Program-made: the position numbers and the translations under genes
Assembly (NCBI GenBank): GCA_000277445.1
Contig: AJWJ01000214.1
Location: 1 to 36,721 of the forward strand
DNA length: 36,721 bases
DNA from: Polysphondylium violaceum
Lineage: Eukaryota > Evosea > Eumycetozoa > Dictyosteliales > Dictyosteliaceae
Reading direction: 5' to 3'
Notes under the pieces: generated by a model
Databases searched by the model: none
Told to the model about the DNA's origin: nothing
Seen by the model: the letters and a program-made list of their open reading frames with translations, nothing else
Shown: in pieces, positions 31,705-36,721 of the stretch
Layout: each line of letters starts with the position of its first letter
Position numbering within the stretch: position 1 is the first letter of the stretch

Positions 31705-32671
31705 AAAGTTTAACTTAGTTAGATTGAAAAAAAAAAAAAAAAAAAGAAATTGAAACAAAGGAATTATATTATAATAAAATAATATTTTACGTATTTAGTG
31801 TACCACTCAATAAAATGGATTTTTACACCCACACATATTACACAAACACACACATTTAGTTTGGAGTTTTTTATTATTTTTTTTTGTGATAAAAATACAG
31901 ATAGTCAAAAGATATACTCTATTTCTCTTATATAGAAATACTCATATTTACATATAAAGTTTATTGCTATTGAAAAAAGTTTGTATTCCATAATAATATA
32001 AAATGATTACCAGATAAATCTAAATATGTCATACTCTAGTGAATCAATGTGTTTTTTTTTTTTTTTTCATATTATACATTCAATTCACTGGGAATTTAAT
32101 TAAATCGTGTGTCATTTAGATAAGAAAGAAAAAAAAAGAAAAAAAAGAAAAAAAAAGAAAAAAAAGAAAAAAAAGGAAAAAGACACAAGGATAGAAATTC
32201 ACTCCTCTGCTTTTTCAAAATATCAATAAATTCACTCCAGTCTTTTAACAAAGGGTACATACACAACACATTTCAAAAGGTATTACACTCTGTACACCAT
32301 GTGAATGCACTCATACTCCATAAGATCTCTTGTCTGGTCTGCATGACCAGCCGCAGTGCATTTTTAAAAATTAAAAAAAATCAAAAAAAAATCATAAAAT
32401 GTCACGTCGTCCCAGTTGGGGGTAGTAACATAGTGAAAACACATTAGTATTTTATTATTATTTAATTTTAAATTCTAATTCTTTATTTTTCCTAGTGTTA
32501 TAAAAAAAGATTTATAAAAGTTGTAAAATAGATTTATAAATACTCTTTTTTATTCTTTTTATTTTTTTGTTTATTTATTTTATTTATTTGTTTTTGTTTA
32601 TTGTATATAAATATAGAATATAGAGGATCTAGATCAAATCACATATTATTTATCGAGATATACACACAAGA
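31705..32671. other. Intergenic between GT13 and ZIP genes
   Basis: Contains an A run (31726-31745), a purine microsatellite of AAAAAAG-type units (about 32126-32180), and a GC-richer stretch at about 32320-32425 with small palindromes (GGTCTGCATGACC). No protein or known RNA is recognised. Confidence 0.5.
32126..32180. repeat. Purine microsatellite (GAAAAAA-like units)
   Basis: Seven or so imperfect units of G followed by six to nine A. Simple repeat. Confidence 0.8.
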
Positions 32672-34073
32672 ATGGTGAATCCTTTGCAGCTAAAAATTAT
32701 ATCCACCGTCACTCTGTTTGTGATGAGTATGGCTGGTGGCATTGCGCCCTTTTTTATGAAGAATTTAAAAAACAGTAAAAGATATCTATCATGGAGTAAC
32801 TCTTTTAGTGGCGGTGTATTTCTGGGTGCAGGTAAAGTATTGTTTATTGATATCTACTCAATTGTTTACACTATACTCAAACAAGAAATTTATTATTCCA
32901 TCATTAGGCATGCTACATCTTTTTGCAGATTCTTCAGAGGACATGGAGTACTATACAGAGAAATACAATTACCCTTTATCGTAAGTATGGGCGAGACCAC
33001 TGTCTTGGATACCATATATGCAGCATGTAAAACAAATATCTAACTTTTTGTTTTTTTTTTTGTTTTTTTTTTTTTCTACCAGGGCGTTATGTTTGTGTGC
33101 AGGTTTTTTGTTTACATTATTTTTAGAATTATTTATTAGTGCCTTTATTATCAAAGGATCACCTATAGGACACGGTCATAGTCATGGAGGCCATACACAT
33201 ACACCCACACCCACCCACAAATCTACACCCAAATTATCACCACCAAAGAGAAAAGTAATTGTTGACAATGAAAAACAAAAGCTTTTGGATAGTCAACAAC
33301 AACACCAATACAAAAACTATAACAATACCACAGTTGGAGAAGATTGTAGCATAGATACCACTGGCAGTAGCAGCAGTAGTGGTAGCCATAGTAGTTGTAA
33401 TAGTATAATCGATGATTGTGAAGATCAATTTTCAGCTTCACATCAACAAGATATCTCCATTCCGTGTGGGGCCATTTCACCTCATAGTTCTATAAATTAT
33501 GAAAAGATTGAAGAGGATATAGTATCACCATCACCTATCGAAAATCCAGTTTTACCTTTTCTTTTAGTCATAGCTCTCTCTATTCATTCCATTTTTGAAG
33601 GTTTGGCATTAGGCATTCAAAACACAGAATCCCATGTAATCGATATTATGATTGCCATTTTTGCTCACAAAATATTGGCTGCATTTGCATTGGGCGTTGC
33701 AATTGTTACAAATACATCAAGGCCGTAAGTGTTTTTATATCAGTTGTGATACGACTCCTGCTACTATTTGAAAATATATACTAATATGATTACAAATAGA
33801 TCTATTGTCAAGTTATCATTATTAATTTTAGTATTTTCATTGGCATCACCAATCGGATCCATTATTGGTATGATTATTGTAAATTCAGGAGGAACAGAAA
33901 CTCAATTGGTTTCTGCCATTTTACAAGGTATTGCTAGTGGTACATTTTTATATGTCTCTGTTGTAGAAGTGATTCCAAAGGAATTGAACCATACTAGTCA
34001 AGATATATTCCTTAAATCTATTTTATTATTAATTGGTTTTGGTGGTATGGCCTTGGCTGCAATTTGGGTTTAA
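32672..34073 (+). CDS. ZIP-family zinc/metal transporter
   Basis: Exons 32672-32831, 32908-32980, 33083-33724 and 33800-34073 with GT-AG introns of 76, 102 and 75 bases give 382 residues. Helix I and II segments (FVMSMAGGIAPFF; SGGVFLGAG-MLHLFADSSED across the first junction) and a third helix (LCLCAGFLFTLFLELFISAF) lead to a long cytosolic loop. The loop carries a His-rich metal site (GHGHSHGGHTH) and Gln/Ser-rich filler. Helix IV has HSIFEGLALG and helix V AHKILAAFALG, the His/Glu transport-site signature of ZIP proteins. Helices VI-VIII close the protein, ending ALAAIWV. These carriers bring zinc or iron into the cytosol. The pattern HSIFEGLALG-AHK is the animal/plant ZIP I/II subfamily type. 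The second exon is only 73 bases. Confidence 0.92.
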
Positions 34074-34348
34074 AAGACCATTCGATTTACACACACTTTT
34101 AAAAAGAATATGAGATGAGTCATTCTCAATCATATATCTTCAAAATCTCCCTCCCCTCCCCCATTTTTGTGTCTTTACTCAAAGAGAGTAAGAAACTTTA
34201 ATTAATCGATTTAATTATTAATTAATTAAATAATAAAAATATCATATGATTCGACTTCACTCTTGATGAGAAGATTAAACTATACTCTCGAAATACATAT
34301 ACATATATGTGTATTATTCTAAACGATAAATCTTTATAAAGCTATAAT
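34074..34348. other. Short intergenic region, AT-rich
   Basis: 3' flanks of the convergent ZIP gene and ABC pseudogene; ATTAATTAATT repeats near 34200-34225. Nothing else seen. Confidence 0.5.
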
Positions 34349-36220
34349 TATTTTTTATCATTTTCAAATGCTTTAAGATAAACTTCTTCAAGAGAATATT
34401 CATATACTTTCCAATTTAAAATAAAAGGTAAGTTATTTGATTCTATTTCACTAATAAAAGTAAAAAAAAAAAAAAATACTATTTCGCTAATAAATTTTTT
34501 TTTTTTCCACTAACATATGGATTCTGTTTCTTTAATAAAATCCATTGCATCTTAATGCCTGTAGCTTAGTTTCTTGATTATTAATTATAAACAATGTGTA
34601 CGAGCTATCATGGGGCTGGGATTTGATGAAGGTGATCCCAAAGCTTTGATTGAACCATTTGATAAGTATTTTATCGGCCATTGCTTCTGCTTCATCCATT
34701 TTATGAGTTAAAAAATAATTAATCTATCTTTTGCCCAATCTTTAATTAACTTGTAAATTATTAACTTTTTCAAAATATCAATTCCTGAAGTTGGTTTATC
34801 ATGTACCATGTTTTTTTTTTTTGAGCACCAACTAATGTCAATCAAATTGAAAGTAAGTCTTCGCTTCATTCCACCCGAAAAGGATGAAACTCGATTATTT
34901 GATCTAAAATACATTCTATTTCTTTTTGTGTATCAAAAGTATTATATCTTAGCCAACAATAGATATTTAAATGTTCTTTTGCAGTTCCATTTGGACCTTG
35001 TAAACATAAAATATTTCCTTTTTCCAATGATAAATTTAATCCTTGTAAAATTTTTGATTTTTTAAAACCTTTTATAGTTAATTTGGAATATGAAAAATGA
35101 AGATTTCTTATAATTAAAGAATAATTTCCAATTGTTTCTTCTGTTATAATTGGTTGACTTTCAATAATATCTGACCTAATAAGTATTTCTTGTATATGAT
35201 CATTTGTTTCATCAATGAATGGACTTAGATTTTCTGTTTGAGGTAAATAATATTTTTCTTATTTAAAAAAATATTTTTTATATTTAGAGGTTGATAAAAA
35301 GATTACATTTTCAATATACCATGCCAAGAATAAATGGATATATCCTGAAAAGAATAAACTATTTAAAGTTTTGAAAGCTGAAAACATGGGCATCGACGGT
35401 GAATCTTGTAAAAAGTTTGACCAAAAATAATTTCTACCTTCAGATTAGATTACCATAAACACTACGACAGTCTCCCCATTTTCCCAACTTGGAATATCTG
35501 GATCATCATAGATAGTTGGGAGGGTAAAAATTTATATATGATTAAGAATATATGATATACTTTTATAATTGATCATTTAACCATTAGAAAATGAACCTCT
35601 TTCACTTATTGAAAGAAAATTTACTTTAAAATTGGAAAAATAAAAATAATAAAACCTATAGTATCTACTAAAGGAATCATATAAGTTCAACAATACCCCA
35701 TGAAAAAAGAAAATGATCCACCAAAAGCATTCCAATTCCAATTGTAGCTTTTGGATTTGATATGAAACTAAAAATGAACTACCAAAGAAAGACAATTAAA
35801 ATCCATAAGACATGAAAGATACATATATTATAGAAGAGGGGCCCTTGAAAAAGCGTAAAATTCATTATTTGAATAGATAACAATTAAAAAGTATTATAGT
35901 TGTAATAAATGATCCAACTAATCCATCTCAACTCCATGAGATATAGTAAATTAATGTTTGGGTCCAAGTATGATTTTTTTCATGTCATGGAGGGTCATCA
36001 CTCGTTCCAACATGGTCAATCATTTTAGGAGGATTTTGGTCAGAATACTTAATATTTACACTTTTACCGCTCTAATATTGATAAATATATTTCTCAATAC
36101 TATTTGGATCATTACAATATATCTACCAGCTTCTTGGGGACACTGACTTATTTTTTTTCTCTCTTGTTAAAAAATCTAGGTATTGGGGATAAGGAAGAGT
36201 AATATCTATAAAAGTTATAA
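34349..36220 (-). pseudogene. Decayed inverted copy of the half-size ABCA transporter gene
   Basis: The reverse complement aligns to 1649-3801 with long identical runs. Parts still readable are SSFSGGMKRRL and KPTSGIDILKK, and the membrane-domain stretch at 35577-35795. The whole 5' third of the gene (promoter, first exon, first helix) is missing. About 110 bases encoding the first helix after the extracellular loop are deleted near 35945. The segment with Walker A lies outside the open frames, the Walker B region has an insertion and an altered Asp (DKP for DEP), and several stops and frame changes interrupt the rest. A short duplicated, T-rich insertion lies near 34460-34510. It cannot encode a transporter. 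Similarity extends past the stop codon to about 34318. Confidence 0.9.
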
Positions 36221-36285
36221 ATGAATTATTGTAAAAAAACTAATTACTTGAACTGTCCCTATCAAAAACTAAATTAATTTTGTAT

Positions 36286-36720
36286 TTATTTAAAAGTTTC
36301 AGTAAAAATATCTTTTAATGAAAATTGTTCAATTTTAGAGTCAATAATACCATATTGCTCTTTTTGTTTTATAAGTTCAAAAATATATTGAACATTGCAA
36401 TCTTTGGGAATTAAAATTGATAAACTATTATTATTTACTGTCAAGTTGAATTGAATATTAGGATTGTTATGTTGGATTAAATCTCTAATCTCATTTGAAT
36501 ATTGAGAGTTTGTTGTTTTAATTGATATTTTATATTTGCTATCAAATTTAGATTTTAAATATGACAATTGTCCTACTCTTTTTAGTTCACCATTTGAAAT
36601 AAGTGCTACTCTATCGCACAAAACTTCTGCTTCATCAATGTCATGAGTTGTTAAGAGAATTGATCTTTCTTTTTTGATTTCTTGAATTATTTTCCAAACA
36701 ATCTTTTTATTTTCAATGTC
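36286..36720 (-). CDS. ABCA-family ABC transporter, C-terminal end (partial)
   Basis: The frame is open from the window edge to the stop at 36286-36288, about 144 residues. It begins in the nucleotide-binding domain after Walker B. The H-loop is clear (SILLTTHDIDEAEVLCDRVA), followed by LISNGELKRVGQLSYLKSKF, a typical ABCA sequence, and the regulatory tail ending LKDIFTETFK. It is nearly identical to the fragment at 3-188. Whether the remainder is intact cannot be seen. It would be a membrane ATP-driven transporter of unknown substrate. Confidence 0.85.
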   Translation of the reverse strand, partial: DIENKKIVWKIIQEIKKERSILLTTHDIDEAEVLCDRVALISNGELKRVGQLSYLKSKFDSKYKISIKTTNSQYSNEIRDLIQHNNPNIQFNLTVNNNSLSILIPKDCNVQYIFELIKQKEQYGIIDSKIEQFSLKDIFTETFK

Positions 36721-36721
36721 T

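Larger units (their letters stand above)
34318..36721 (-). repeat. Right arm of a discontinuous inverted duplication (ABC cassette)
   Basis: Reverse complement of the left arm (1-188, about 507-542, about 1649-3832), with two stretches of the left arm absent: 189-506 is replaced by about 30 unrelated bases, and about 543-1648 is missing. Gene order is the same in both arms (complete-type ABC end, then half-size ABC), in inverted orientation. Confidence 0.85.

Noticed and set aside
1-36721. tRNA genes, CRISPR arrays, retroelements
   Set aside because: No tRNA B-box context with matching acceptor stems was found by eye, no regularly spaced direct repeats, and no reverse transcriptase, integrase or capsid-like frame.

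Overview
The window is nuclear DNA of a social amoeba (Dictyostelia). The evidence is AT-rich intergenic DNA with long T/A tracts, short AT-rich GT-AG introns (mostly 54-120 bases), poly-Asn/Ser/Gln/Thr runs inside proteins, an FNIP-type repeat protein, and an alpha-actinin of nearly the D. discoideum length. G+C looks higher than in D. discoideum, so another dictyostelid lineage is more likely; the species cannot be fixed from sequence alone.

Layout. 1-3801 (+): the end of one ABCA-type ABC transporter gene, then a complete half-size ABCA gene with three exons. 4200-5310: a decayed gene, possibly a cell-surface adhesion protein. 5493-6150 (+): two tandem very small genes for single-span membrane proteins that share an Asn/Gly/Gln motif. 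6329-12761 (-): two RNA-biology genes, the rRNA-processing factor WDR75/Utp17 and an RBM5/RBM10-like splicing factor with seven exons. 13271-15146 (+): a multi-exon helical protein I do not recognise. 16511-19102 (+): an F-box protein. 19163-20615 (-): an EngB-type GTPase with a mitochondrial-looking leader. 20708-22423 (-): an FNIP/LRR-like repeat protein. 22872-23467 (+): a double AN1 zinc-finger protein. About 24385-25823 (+): a class I cyclic-nucleotide phosphodiesterase. 26632-29285 (+): alpha-actinin. 29809-31704 (+): a GT13 (GnT-I/POMGnT1-like) Golgi glycosyltransferase. 32672-34073 (+): a ZIP zinc transporter. 34349-36721 (-): a decayed inverted copy of the ABC gene at the left end, then the end of another ABCA gene.

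Most central genes are unrelated housekeeping genes without operon logic. The striking large-scale feature is that the same two-gene ABCA cassette sits at both ends in opposite orientation. The left copy looks intact and the right copy is a pseudogene, so about 30 kb of ordinary genes lie between inverted repeats. The most novel-looking local feature is the pair of tiny genes at 5493-6150, whose shared motif resembles amyloid-signalling motifs and is followed by a membrane helix.

No tRNA, rRNA, CRISPR array or recognisable retroelement was found.
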